Source: Oligoflexia bacterium (GTDB lineage: Bacteria; Bdellovibrionota; UBA1018). From it: a stretch of DNA of 64,000 nt. The translations under genes were made by a program, and so were the position numbers. The notes under the pieces are model-generated. The model was not told the origin of the DNA. It saw only the letters and a list, made by a program, of their open reading frames with translations, and did no database searches. Shown here in pieces: positions 8,149-16,266 of this stretch (the first letter of the stretch is position 1; every line of letters starts with the position of its first letter). The stretch spans positions 69,186-133,185 of the forward strand of contig JACMNQ010000065.1 in the NCBI GenBank assembly GCA_014378465.1, given 5' to 3'.

Positions 8149-8361
8149 ATGGCAACACCTAAAAAGAAAATTTCACGCAGCCGCCGCAATATGCGCCGTT
8201 TCGCATCCGGAAACAAATTACTCCCTGTGACCTGGACGACCAGTGCTCTCACTCAGGATCCCATTCGTCCCCACACGGTGACTTTGGAAACCGTCAGTGC
8301 CTACGTCGCTTCCCGAGCGAACAAGAAAAAAGCGGCTCGCGCCGCTCAGAAGACGACCTGA
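8149..8361 (+). CDS. rpmF: 50S ribosomal protein L32 (bL32), cysteine-free variant
   Basis: A 70-residue basic protein. The start MATPKKKISRSRRNMRR is the diagnostic N-terminus of bL32. The middle and C-terminus diverge. The zinc-ribbon cysteine pairs of standard L32 (CxxC ... CxxC) are absent, replaced by a segment with PIRPHTVTLET, and the protein ends in an Ala/Lys/Arg-rich tail. A strong GAGGAG precedes the ATG by 6 nt and a strong terminator follows. The usual neighbours plsX and fabH are not here, so it seems to be monocistronic. Confidence 0.88.
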   Translation: MATPKKKISRSRRNMRRFASGNKLLPVTWTTSALTQDPIRPHTVTLETVSAYVASRANKKKAARAAQKTT

Positions 8362-8422
8362 TTCGGGTTCAGGCCCGCGGCAACGATTCGGGGCCGAATC
8401 ACTTCAGTTCATTTTAAAGATC

Positions 8423-8465
8423 AGCGCTTCTGCACTCGTTGGCGAGTCAGAAGCGCTTTCTTTTT
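8423..8465 (+). terminator. Intrinsic terminator of rpmF
   Basis: Inverted repeat AGCGCTTCTG / CAGAAGCGCT extended, after a one-base bulge, by ACTCG / CGAGT around a TTGG loop (8423-8457), followed by TTCTTTTTG. It is a strong rho-independent terminator about 60 nt after the stop codon. Confidence 0.93.
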
Positions 8466-8615
8466 GTCTTCTGGCCGACCGTAGCCCCTCGGAACGCGGG
8501 CGCTCTCCCGCCCGCTTCGCGCGCAAAGTTTGCACCTGTAGGGAGAGAATCGCCTCCGGTGTGGAACCACTCCAACCCATGAGGCGCCCGCTGTCATTCA
8601 TTCGGGAGAACTCAC

Positions 8616-9116
8616 ATGTCATTCAAGCTGAGCAGTCCAGCCTTTGAAAATGGTCAGGAAATCGGGAAAGAGTTCTCGGGGGAAGGCAGTGACATTTCTC
8701 CTCCCTTGAAATGGTCTCAAATTCCAGGAGGCACCCAGGAGTTCGTACTGATTTGTGAGGATCCGGACGCACCCGGTGCTTCCGAACCCTTCGTTCACTG
8801 GCTCATTTACAATATCTCTCCTTCGATTTCGCAGTTGCCGAAGGGAATCTCCCCCCAGGAGCGGTTGGATCTTCCGATTCGGGCGGACCAAGGTACCAAC
8901 TCCTTTCACAAAGTGGGATATGGCGGACCGATGCCGCCCGTGGGACATGGCTGGCATCGCTACATTTTTCGTCTTTTTGCGCTCGATGCTGAGCTGGGAA
9001 TCGCGCCGGGAGCCAATAAAATGCAGCTTCTGGAGGCCATGAAAGGGCATATCCTCGCTGAAGCGGAGTGTATGGGCAGGTACCAGCGGGTCGATTCAAA
9101 AACTCACGTTGCCTGA
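8616..9116 (+). CDS. YbhB/YbcL family (PEBP-like) protein
   Basis: A 166-residue cytosolic protein of the phosphatidylethanolamine-binding protein superfamily. It shows LSSPAFENGQEI at the start, DISPPLKWSQIP, the ligand-site motif LICEDPDAP with VHWLIYNI, and GGPMPPVGHGWHRYIFRLFAL. These match the bacterial YbhB/YbcL branch almost end to end. A GGGAG ribosome site lies about 10 nt before the ATG. The biological role of the bacterial family is not settled; binding of a small anionic ligand is the usual inference. Confidence 0.9.
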   Translation: MSFKLSSPAFENGQEIGKEFSGEGSDISPPLKWSQIPGGTQEFVLICEDPDAPGASEPFVHWLIYNISPSISQLPKGISPQERLDLPIRADQGTNSFHKVGYGGPMPPVGHGWHRYIFRLFALDAELGIAPGANKMQLLEAMKGHILAEAECMGRYQRVDSKTHVA

Positions 9117-9177
9117 GAACTGTCTGAACCCAGTCTTGTTGCAGCTTCAAAAAGCTGACCTGGGGTGAGAGCGCCTG

Positions 9178-9186
9178 TGTTATGAA
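9178..9186 (+). promoter_or_regulatory. Extended -10 of the dihydrouridine synthase gene, leaderless type
   Basis: TGT-TATGAA at 9178-9186 (TGn plus four of six -10 bases), six bases, then GTG at 9193. No Shine-Dalgarno and no clear -35 are seen. Confidence 0.45.
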
Positions 9187-9192
9187 ACAGTC

Positions 9193-10281
9193 GTGAACGA
9201 CGTGACTGCTCCCTTTCATTCTGCTTCTTCAGGCGCTTCTTTGGCCCCTGCTTCAGCGCATCTCCCGGCCGATTCTTCGGATTGGATTTCAAAAGGTCAG
9301 CCTGCGCTGGTGCTGGCGCCCATGGAAGGGGTCACCGACGCTCCCATGAGGGCCCTTCTCTCGGAGCGTGGGGGGTTCAATTACTGCGTCTCGGAGTTTC
9401 TCCGGATCAGTCAAGACGTCCTGCCCCCGAAAGTCTATCTGGAGCATATCCCTGAGCTCAGGGCGGATTGCAGAACTCCCTCCGGGACCCCCATTCAGGT
9501 GCAGCTCCTCGGAGGCAATGAAGAGCTTCTGGCACTGAGTGCCGTTCGCGCCTGTGAACTCGGCGCGCGCGCGATTGACCTCAACTTCGGCTGTCCGGCC
9601 CCGACGGTCAACCGTCACGATGGGGGAGCCGCTCTTCTCAGATATCCGGACCGCATCCGCTCCATCGTCGCTGCCGTGAGGGCGGCTGTGCCGGCGGAGT
9701 TTCCGGTTTCGGCAAAGCTGAGACTGGGTTGGGACGATATGAATGCGATTCATCTCAATGCTGAGCGTGCCGCTGAAGGGGGTGCGAGCTGGATCACCAT
9801 TCATGCGAGGACCAAAGTGCAGGGGTACATTCCTCCCGCTCATTGGAAATACATTGGAGCGGTCAGGAAAAATCTCGACATTCCCGTCGTTGCCAATGGT
9901 GAAATCTGGACTCGCGAAGATTTTCTGAAATGCCGTGACGAAACCGGCTGTGAACACTACATGATCGGACGAGGCGCGCTCGCTGATCCCGAACTGTCCT
10001 GGGTCATCAGCCACGAACTGGGATTGAAGCTTCCCTCGCGGTGTCAGTCACTCGAAGGATCCTTTTCAACCCGGGCGAGAGAGTGGCTTCCTCTGATTGA
10101 AAGATTCGCTGAACACTGCGCCGCTCATGTCGAGACGCATTCCGGCGCGCCGTACACCGTCCGCAGAGTCAAGCAGTGGGTGAAAATGGCCAGTTTGAAG
10201 AAGGAGCTCCCCTGGTTTGAGCTCCTCAAGCGGACTCAGACTCTGTCGGAAGTCTACGCAGTGCTTTCTCAACTTGATTGA
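9193..10281 (+). CDS. tRNA-dihydrouridine synthase, DusC-like
   Basis: A 362-residue FMN enzyme that reduces uridine in the tRNA D-loop. It shows the TIM-barrel FMN motif LAPMEGVTD, the catalytic cysteine Cys134 in DLNFGCPAPTVN, KLRLGWDD, the HARTKVQGY loop, VVANGEIW and YMIGRGAL. The wording TPSGTPIQVQLLG and GEIW is closer to DusC (U16-specific in E. coli) than to DusA or DusB. The N-terminus has about 35 residues before the barrel, so a later start is conceivable. It starts with GTG and has a leaderless-type -10 just upstream. Specificity for U16 is by resemblance only. Confidence 0.9.
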   Translation: MNDVTAPFHSASSGASLAPASAHLPADSSDWISKGQPALVLAPMEGVTDAPMRALLSERGGFNYCVSEFLRISQDVLPPKVYLEHIPELRADCRTPSGTPIQVQLLGGNEELLALSAVRACELGARAIDLNFGCPAPTVNRHDGGAALLRYPDRIRSIVAAVRAAVPAEFPVSAKLRLGWDDMNAIHLNAERAAEGGASWITIHARTKVQGYIPPAHWKYIGAVRKNLDIPVVANGEIWTREDFLKCRDETGCEHYMIGRGALADPELSWVISHELGLKLPSRCQSLEGSFSTRAREWLPLIERFAEHCAAHVETHSGAPYTVRRVKQWVKMASLKKELPWFELLKRTQTLSEVYAVLSQLD

Positions 10282-10295
10282 AGGATTCTTCGCCT

Positions 10296-12470
10296 TCACG
10301 AAAGATTCAGGGGAATCTCCACCTTGAAAGTCGTGCCCACGTTCAGTTCGCTCTCGACACTGATCTGGCCACCCAGTGCATGGACAATCTGTCGAACGAT
10401 GTACAGTCCGAGTCCCATGCCGGCCAAGGCCATGCCAGTGCTGCCCCTCTCATAGCATTCAAAGATCTTGTGAACGTCCTTGGGAGAAATTCCGATTCCG
10501 TGATCCCGAAAGGTCATGCAGGCGAAAGAACCCTTTTGCTCCACGGTGATATCAATGGGCCTGCTTTTGCCATACTTGATGGCGTTGCCGATCAGATTGC
10601 TGATGACCTGGGTCAGGCGGGTCTTGTCCCAGAAGCCCACGACCGCGGTTTCAAAGCGCAGCGAGATGACCCCACATTCAATCTGTGAAGCGTTTTCGAG
10701 ATCGCCCTGCCTGTAGCGTTCGATGGTCTCACGGACAAGCTCCACAAGGTCAATCCTCTGATTCTGAAAGAGGAGCTTTCCGGATTTGAGTGCGGAAATA
10801 TCAAACATGTCCTTGACCAATTTCGCCATTTCGTCCACCTGTTGCTGCGCCTTGAACGCGAGCTGATTCAGGAGTTGATCATTTTCAGGGGAGCGGACGC
10901 AGTTCGTCGACGCAAGTTTCTGAATCATCTGAACTTGCATCTTGAGCGCGGTCATCGGAGTGCGGATCTCGTGTGAAACGAACGAGATGAACTGATCCCG
11001 GGTTCTCACGGCTTCTTCGATTTCGGCCTGAAAGCAGGCATGATCCGCCGCGATCGACGCTCGGCGCGCGATTTCCTGCAGGGACTTGAGATCGCGGTCA
11101 TCGTAGACCCGCCCGGACTCGGAAGTGAAAAGCGTGATCGCACCCTCGACGCCATGAGTGCAGGTGAAGGGCACGCTCAGCATGGAGTGAGGATTGAATT
11201 CTGTCATGGCATTGTAGTGAAGCTCGTCCTGGGCGATGTTCCGAAGAGTCTCGGGCGAGATTCGGGAAATCAATTCGGGAAGCCCCGTGCGGATCGACTG
11301 CGCGGACACCGGAGTGTGGCGCTCGGGGTTCTCCTGAAGCAGAAGCGTTCGAACGACCCGATCCGATTTGAGTTCTCGGCGTCCGACCAATGCGACTCGC
11401 CTGAGCTGACCCCCGGGTTTTTTCAGATCGATCACGCACCAGTCTGCAAAGGCCGGAACCATGAGTTCGGCCGCCTGCACGAAGCTCTTTTCAAAATCTC
11501 TTTCTGAAGAAAAAAGAGCGGTGGCCTGGCTGAGCAGGCTCTGCTCCAGCTGGGTGCGCTTGAAGTCGGTGATGTCCTGGGCGATGCCCGCGATTCTGTG
11601 GACCTCACCCTGGTGATCCCTGATGGGAAATGCCCGGTCCCGAATCCAGAGCCAGGTTCCGTCTGCACGGATCATCCGGTATTCGACATCATAAGTTCCG
11701 CTGATCTGTTGAGGAAATGCCTCTCTCACGAGCGTGCGATCTTCGGGATGGATCACGTCCATGAAAGAGAGCGGCTCGAGATAGATGCTCTCGCATGTTC
11801 TGCCGCTCATCTTTTCGTAAGCCGGACTGATGTAGATCATCTTCTGCTTGTGAAGATCCGTGACCCAGAAAACTTCGCTGATGTTTTCCGCGAGCTGCTT
11901 GAAGTGTTCCTGAGTGCGTCGCTGGGAAGTGACTTCAATGGAGACCGTCACCGCATATTCGAGTTTTCCTTCCAGATCGTAAAGTGGATATGCCCTGAGA
12001 GAACTCCACCTGGGTTCGGCGGAGTCGGGCAGCCGGTATTGAACCAGGAGCTCCGGAGGCCGGTCCTGCAGGTCAGTTCGGGCTGCGCCGAGGATGAGTC
12101 TTCGCCCGGGGAGATCGGTCTCTTCAATCAGATTTCCGGCTTCATCCGCGAGTTGGCAGGCGCTCAACGCGGCTCGCGTGTCCAGGTCGGGGGTGCCGGG
12201 GCGTTGAATTCCTTCAAGGTACCTGGACACCGCGAGATTTGAGTAAATCATCTCGTAGTTCAGATTCTGGACGTAGATGCCTTCATGCATGTGATCAAGA
12301 ATCGACGAAAAAAATTCGCTCTGATTCTGAGGCTTTCCTCGGTGACTCTGCAGAAGATCGATCGCACCGCGAGCGTTCACGTTTTCAGACGTGATGCCGG
12401 GGGCCTCAGAAATTTCAGCGCAAGTGGATGGAGGTGTGGGAGTCGAGCCGCCACTGGATATAGGACACAT
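10296..12470 (-). CDS. Soluble PAS-PAS-GAF sensor histidine kinase
   Basis: A 724-residue kinase with no membrane segment. The first PAS is around 50-180. The second, a PAS_3-type fold with PAC (HPEDRTLVRE, WLWIRDRAFPIRD), covers about 190-305. A GAF-like domain follows at about 310-480. HisKA carries phosphoacceptor His500 (SFVSHEIRTPMTALK), and the HATPase has VISNLIGNAIKYG, DHGIGIS and GMGLGLYIVRQI. No receiver domain or adjacent regulator is present, so it is an orphan kinase. It converges on the dihydrouridine synthase gene with a 14-nt gap. The ligand of the sensory domains is unknown. Confidence 0.92.
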   Translation of the reverse strand: MCPISSGGSTPTPPSTCAEISEAPGITSENVNARGAIDLLQSHRGKPQNQSEFFSSILDHMHEGIYVQNLNYEMIYSNLAVSRYLEGIQRPGTPDLDTRAALSACQLADEAGNLIEETDLPGRRLILGAARTDLQDRPPELLVQYRLPDSAEPRWSSLRAYPLYDLEGKLEYAVTVSIEVTSQRRTQEHFKQLAENISEVFWVTDLHKQKMIYISPAYEKMSGRTCESIYLEPLSFMDVIHPEDRTLVREAFPQQISGTYDVEYRMIRADGTWLWIRDRAFPIRDHQGEVHRIAGIAQDITDFKRTQLEQSLLSQATALFSSERDFEKSFVQAAELMVPAFADWCVIDLKKPGGQLRRVALVGRRELKSDRVVRTLLLQENPERHTPVSAQSIRTGLPELISRISPETLRNIAQDELHYNAMTEFNPHSMLSVPFTCTHGVEGAITLFTSESGRVYDDRDLKSLQEIARRASIAADHACFQAEIEEAVRTRDQFISFVSHEIRTPMTALKMQVQMIQKLASTNCVRSPENDQLLNQLAFKAQQQVDEMAKLVKDMFDISALKSGKLLFQNQRIDLVELVRETIERYRQGDLENASQIECGVISLRFETAVVGFWDKTRLTQVISNLIGNAIKYGKSRPIDITVEQKGSFACMTFRDHGIGISPKDVHKIFECYERGSTGMALAGMGLGLYIVRQIVHALGGQISVESELNVGTTFKVEIPLNLS

Positions 12471-12774
12471 GAATTGAAAGCACCTTGCTGAACGAAAGTT
12501 GAAATGAGAATTGAATGGCTGAAAAGACGTGAGTGCGTATCAAGATGTGGAATTCTGAACGGTATTTTTCGTATTTTATGTTAAAAATGTCAAAGAAATA
12601 CAATCATGTTTTCGTTTGTGAAAATTGCAGGAAAAATCAACAGGCTTTGGATTCTGAAAAATCACGCAAGAACGGCAGTCAACGATCAAGCAAATGGGTG
12701 GAGTTGAGAAGAAGTTTTCACAAATGATTCCGAGAGCTGCCAAAATTCGATGAAGAATGAAGAAGGAGTGCAAA
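12471..12774. other. AT-rich intergenic stretch (about 300 bp)
   Basis: Clearly more AT-rich than its surroundings, especially 12540-12740. It separates a leftward kinase gene from a rightward hydrolase gene, so it probably contains both promoters. It also contains a small open frame on the plus strand (12587-12727), listed separately. No terminator or RNA gene is evident. Confidence 0.55.
12587..12727 (+). pseudogene. Candidate small ORF or remnant with a CxxC motif
   Basis: 46 codons from the ATG at 12587 (in-frame starts also at 12578 and a GTG at 12533). The segment KKYNHVFVCENCR near the start resembles the opening of thioredoxin-like [2Fe-2S] ferredoxins (usually HxFVCxN), but the rest of such a domain (about 60-80 more residues and further cysteines) is missing. 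Codon use is AT-rich, unlike neighbouring genes, and no ribosome site is present. It may be a decayed transferred gene or chance. Confidence 0.22.
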
Positions 12775-13743
12775 ATGAACGAAAATCAGGGCCCTGAAGT
12801 GAGCGAGCCCCGGGTTGTGGACTGTGAATACCTCCGGCCGCGATTTGCTGCCGCTTTTCTTTTGATTGAAGGGGACCGCGCCGCTTTCATCGATAACAAC
12901 ACCGAGCATTCGGTGCCGTTGCTTCTGAACGCGCTTCGAGAGGCGGGCAGGACTCCCGAAGAGGTGGACTACGTGATCATCACCCACGTCCATCTCGATC
13001 ATTCAGGGGGCACCGCCGCATTGATGAAAGCGTGTCCGAACGCGGTCCTTCTGGCACATCCGAAGGCTGCCCCCCATATGATCGATCCCACGCGACTGAT
13101 TGAAGGTGCCAGACGAGTTTATGGCGCAGAAAGATTTTCTGAGCTCTATGGAGTCATCGAAGCTGTGGATGCGTCACGCGTCCGGGTGATGGAAGATGAA
13201 AGTGTGCTGTCCTGGGGCTCTCGCAGCTTGAAGTTTCTTCATACCCGCGGACATGCGAATCACCACTTCTGTATTCTGGATGACGACAAGATCTACACGG
13301 GGGACTCCTTCGGCCTGGCTTACCCGGATCTTCAGGCACAAGGACTGTTCGTGTTCCCGTCGACCAGCCCAAGCGATTTTGATCCCTTTGAAGCTTTCAA
13401 GAGCATTGACCGGATTCAAAGCAGCGGTGCGAGTTCCGCATTTTTAACGCATTTTGGCAAAATCGGAGACCTCTCTGGGGCTGCGGAGCAGCTGAAAAGC
13501 TGGATTCAGTGGAGTGATGGGTTGCTGCAGACCGCGGTCTCAGGTACTCAAAGTGACGAGACGCTTGAGAGTTTCTGCCAGACTGAGGTTCTTCTGGAAA
13601 TGAAGAGAAGACTCAAGGCTCGGGGAATACTCTGGAACAGTGATGTCGAGGAGCTCCTCAAGCTGGATCTTGACCTCAATGGCGCAGGAATTGCCGTCAC
13701 GGCCAGAAAAAGAAGAGCAAAGCTCACACCGACCCAAGGATGA
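12775..13743 (+). CDS. Metallo-beta-lactamase-fold hydrolase
   Basis: A 322-residue protein with the zinc motif THVHLDHSGG (His71, His73, Asp75, His76), a third-ligand region TRGHANHHF, the bridging Asp in KIYTGDSFG and the final His in LTHFGKIGD. The order fits a dinuclear MBL-fold hydrolase of the glyoxalase II / ribonuclease-like superfamily, with an added helical C-terminal region of about 100 residues. The ATG at 12775 is preferred over 12757 because AAGGAG ends 6 nt before it. The substrate is unknown. A small membrane peptide gene follows 7 nt after the stop. Confidence 0.88.
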   Translation: MNENQGPEVSEPRVVDCEYLRPRFAAAFLLIEGDRAAFIDNNTEHSVPLLLNALREAGRTPEEVDYVIITHVHLDHSGGTAALMKACPNAVLLAHPKAAPHMIDPTRLIEGARRVYGAERFSELYGVIEAVDASRVRVMEDESVLSWGSRSLKFLHTRGHANHHFCILDDDKIYTGDSFGLAYPDLQAQGLFVFPSTSPSDFDPFEAFKSIDRIQSSGASSAFLTHFGKIGDLSGAAEQLKSWIQWSDGLLQTAVSGTQSDETLESFCQTEVLLEMKRRLKARGILWNSDVEELLKLDLDLNGAGIAVTARKRRAKLTPTQG

Positions 13744-13750
13744 TGATCAG

Positions 13751-13903
13751 ATGATGAAAGCGATGACTGCACTTTTCGGATTGGGTTTGGCGGGAATTAC
13801 GGTCAGTCTCGTGATGACAGTGGTCACTGGCGTGAAAGAGCACCGTGAAAAGGCGAATCCTCCTCCGATTTCAATCCCGGTTCCCGCAACCCAGAATCCC
13901 TGA
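13751..13903 (+). CDS. Small single-pass membrane protein (50 aa)
   Basis: Begins seven bases after the stop of the MBL-fold gene, with AAGGA about 10 nt upstream. The peptide has a short N-terminus, a hydrophobic segment of about 22 residues (ALFGLGLAGITVSLVMTVVTG), a charged stretch KEHREK and a proline-rich end (PPPISIPVPATQNP). This looks like a genuine membrane-anchored microprotein, but I recognise no family. Tight spacing suggests co-expression with the hydrolase. Confidence 0.5.
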   Translation: MMKAMTALFGLGLAGITVSLVMTVVTGVKEHREKANPPPISIPVPATQNP

Positions 13904-13949
13904 GCAGGATCCTCCTGAAGTGCGAAATCAAAGCTTCGAACAGCTCCGG

Positions 13950-15215
13950 TCAGTCGTGTCCGTCTGGAGCAATTTGAAGTGCATGAATTCTTTGCAGAAC
14001 TGGAGGGTGTGAATACTCCAGCAGCACCTTGAACGGATGAGGAAAGAGGGATGAAAGATTTTCCGCACTGAGGCGTTTCAGGGCCGAAATCAGCGCTTCT
14101 CGGTGACGGTAGGTCTGCACGGAGTAAGTGTCCGCTTCAAATTCAAATCGGCGGGACAGTTTCTGAGTGAAGACGGAAATCACCTTCATCGCGGGTGAAA
14201 TGAAAATGCTGATGAAGACGATGCTCGCGTGAATTGAAAGGTGCTCCATCCGAAATGCTTCGAAGAGGGGTGAGTTGTCGAGGAAGCGTGAGAAAAGGTA
14301 GATCATAATTCCGTTCATGAAGATCGAGAGCGCGGTGAATTTGAAGATGTGGTTGCGTTTGAAATGTCCGACTTCATGAGCGACCACGGCCAGAAGTTCC
14401 TCGGTGGAATGGGCCTTGATCAGAGTGTCGAAGAGCACCAGGCGACGAAATTTTCCAAAGCCCGTGAAGAATGCATTGGTCTTCGTGGAGCGGGTCGATG
14501 CATCGCTCAGGAAGATCCCGCTCAGAACGAAATTTTCCTTTCTGGCATAGGCTTCGATCGCTTCTTTGAGCGGACCCGCGGGGAGAGGACTGAATTTGAA
14601 GAACAGGGGCATGATCAGCACGGGCGCGAGAAAGAGAATGAGGACTTGAAAGAGGCTGAGCCCCACCCAGAGGGGAAGCCAGGCGGAGGGTCCGAATTTT
14701 TCAAAGAAGAGAATCAGGCCGGAAAAGGCGAGCCCGCCCAGAATGACTCCGAGGACGATTCCCTTGAGATGATCCAGCATGAAAGTCTTCAGGCTCGTGC
14801 GATTGAAGCCGAAGCGTTCCTCAATAACGAAGGTCGAATACAGGGAGAACGGAATCTGAGAGACGCCGCGCGCGAGTGAAAGCGTTCCGACGAAGATCAG
14901 ACCGGTGAAGACCTGAGAAAGTGAAGAGGAGCCGCTGAGGCGCCGGGCAAAAAGATCCACTTCATTGAAACCACCGAGAAGAATGAAGCCGATCATGAGG
15001 ATCAGCTGATACAGGTTCCCGATCAGGTCGAACCGCGTGCGGGCCCTGAGGTAATCCTGCGATTTCAAGTATTTTTCGGGATCGTAGTATCCTTCGAAAC
15101 TCTTCGGAACTTCGGGATGACTCCGGATCGACCGCAGATTGAGAAAGTCCGCGGCCGCGTCAATGAGTGAAATCAGAATCAGAAGGCTGAGCAGTACGAT
15201 CAGAAGAGATGACAT
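13950..15215 (-). CDS. M48 family metalloprotease (STE24/CAAX-endopeptidase type)
   Basis: A 421-residue integral membrane zinc protease. HEVGH at residues 280-284 gives two zinc ligands and the catalytic Glu; the third ligand is the Glu in RFEFEADTYSV. Multiple hydrophobic segments (about 3-25, 65-85, 100-120, 150-172, 180-205, 290-330) and the loop NAFFTGFGKFRR with LFDTLI match the Ste24/M48A group more than HtpX, which is shorter. It probably cleaves membrane or lipidated peptides. It is the last of a leftward run with GIY-YIG, SNF2 and FAH genes, but it has its own AGGAG ribosome site. Confidence 0.92.
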   Translation of the reverse strand: MSSLLIVLLSLLILISLIDAAADFLNLRSIRSHPEVPKSFEGYYDPEKYLKSQDYLRARTRFDLIGNLYQLILMIGFILLGGFNEVDLFARRLSGSSSLSQVFTGLIFVGTLSLARGVSQIPFSLYSTFVIEERFGFNRTSLKTFMLDHLKGIVLGVILGGLAFSGLILFFEKFGPSAWLPLWVGLSLFQVLILFLAPVLIMPLFFKFSPLPAGPLKEAIEAYARKENFVLSGIFLSDASTRSTKTNAFFTGFGKFRRLVLFDTLIKAHSTEELLAVVAHEVGHFKRNHIFKFTALSIFMNGIMIYLFSRFLDNSPLFEAFRMEHLSIHASIVFISIFISPAMKVISVFTQKLSRRFEFEADTYSVQTYRHREALISALKRLSAENLSSLFPHPFKVLLEYSHPPVLQRIHALQIAPDGHD

Positions 15216-15254
15216 GATCTTCTCCTAACATGGAGGGTGAAAGTGTCCTAGAGG

Positions 15255-16205
15255 TCACTCTTTGGAGGCGCGTCGGGTGTCGAGACGTCCCAGGCGTTCC
15301 CATTCCAGGACCAGCAGGTCATCAATCCTGTCCTGGGCGATCAACCGATTTCTGAGTCCGTGGTTCTTTCTCAGTTCGAGATTTCGCTTCGGCCCCTGGT
15401 TGAAGAACGACTGAAGGGCTTCGAGATCCTCCTGAATATAATGTGAATAGAAGCGCGGGAGCGTTTCATTCTCCAGCAGGCTGCAGCTCAGTTGCGAAAT
15501 CAGGTGTTCGCTCCGGCCTTTCAGAAACTCGCGAAGCGGAGAAATCCACACCTTCGGAAGTTCCACGCTGTAGAGGGAGGGTGGGGATCTTCGAGTGAGG
15601 GGGGGAGGGTATTCGAATCTTTCCGCAGTGCTCTGAGTTGCCCAGAAAAGACGCAGAAGAGCGGAGTACCCTCTGAGTGCGCGCGATCTCCCCTTGAAGG
15701 CGCCGAAGAGCAGGTCGCCCTGACGTTTGCAGTTCATCGTCAGTCGCAGTCGGATCACGCACCGGTTGTCGAGTTCAATCACGCGCAGACCGATGAAAGA
15801 GTAGGTGTGCGGCCGGGTATTGACCGTATTGAAAGGGGGAGCCAGTTCACGCAGGAGGCGATTTTCCAGAAGGAGCGCGCTGGCCTCAGAGTCGCACTCT
15901 TCCCATTCGATGGTGCGGATCAGATGAATCATGCGGATGACTTTTCGACTCACTTCTCCGGGCCTCGCGTGACGATAGGAATTCAGGCGTTCGCGGAGGA
16001 CCTTGGCTTTGCCGACGTAAATCACGTTTCCGTGCTCGTCCTTCATCCGGTAGATCCCGGGAGTCTTCGGCAGTGCGAGAAAGAAGGGCGCGCCGAAGCG
16101 AGTCTTCAGTGGATTTTCATACTTCAGAAGCCACGGCTGACGACGAAGCTCAGGGGGCGTCTCTTCTGCCAGGGCCGGTTCAAGCTCCCACTCCACCTTC
16201 TTCAT
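15255..16205 (-). CDS. GIY-YIG nuclease, UvrC N-terminal / Cho-like
   Basis: A 316-residue protein. The GIY-YIG domain is near the N-terminus: LPKTPGIYRM, then VIYVGKAKVLRERLNSY and the catalytic Glu in SEASALLLENRLLRELAPPFN. This is the 3'-incision nuclease arrangement of UvrC and of Cho. The Cho-like length and the absence of UvrBC-binding, RNase H and HhH domains argue against a full UvrC. The start at 16205 removes an implausible Cys/Pro-rich extension that would overlap the upstream helicase gene. Together with that helicase it may act in DNA repair; this is inferred from position. Confidence 0.82.
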   Translation of the reverse strand: MKKVEWELEPALAEETPPELRRQPWLLKYENPLKTRFGAPFFLALPKTPGIYRMKDEHGNVIYVGKAKVLRERLNSYRHARPGEVSRKVIRMIHLIRTIEWEECDSEASALLLENRLLRELAPPFNTVNTRPHTYSFIGLRVIELDNRCVIRLRLTMNCKRQGDLLFGAFKGRSRALRGYSALLRLFWATQSTAERFEYPPPLTRRSPPSLYSVELPKVWISPLREFLKGRSEHLISQLSCSLLENETLPRFYSHYIQEDLEALQSFFNQGPKRNLELRKNHGLRNRLIAQDRIDDLLVLEWERLGRLDTRRASKE

Positions 16206-16266
16206 ATCTTCGAAATCTAGCACGAATCCAGGGGCACGGAAGGGAGTCGCGCCCGATTCATGAGGA

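Noticed and set aside
9142-9157. Hairpin CAGCTT-CAAA-AAGCTG after the PEBP gene
   Set aside because: Six-bp stem with no U-tract; not a convincing terminator.
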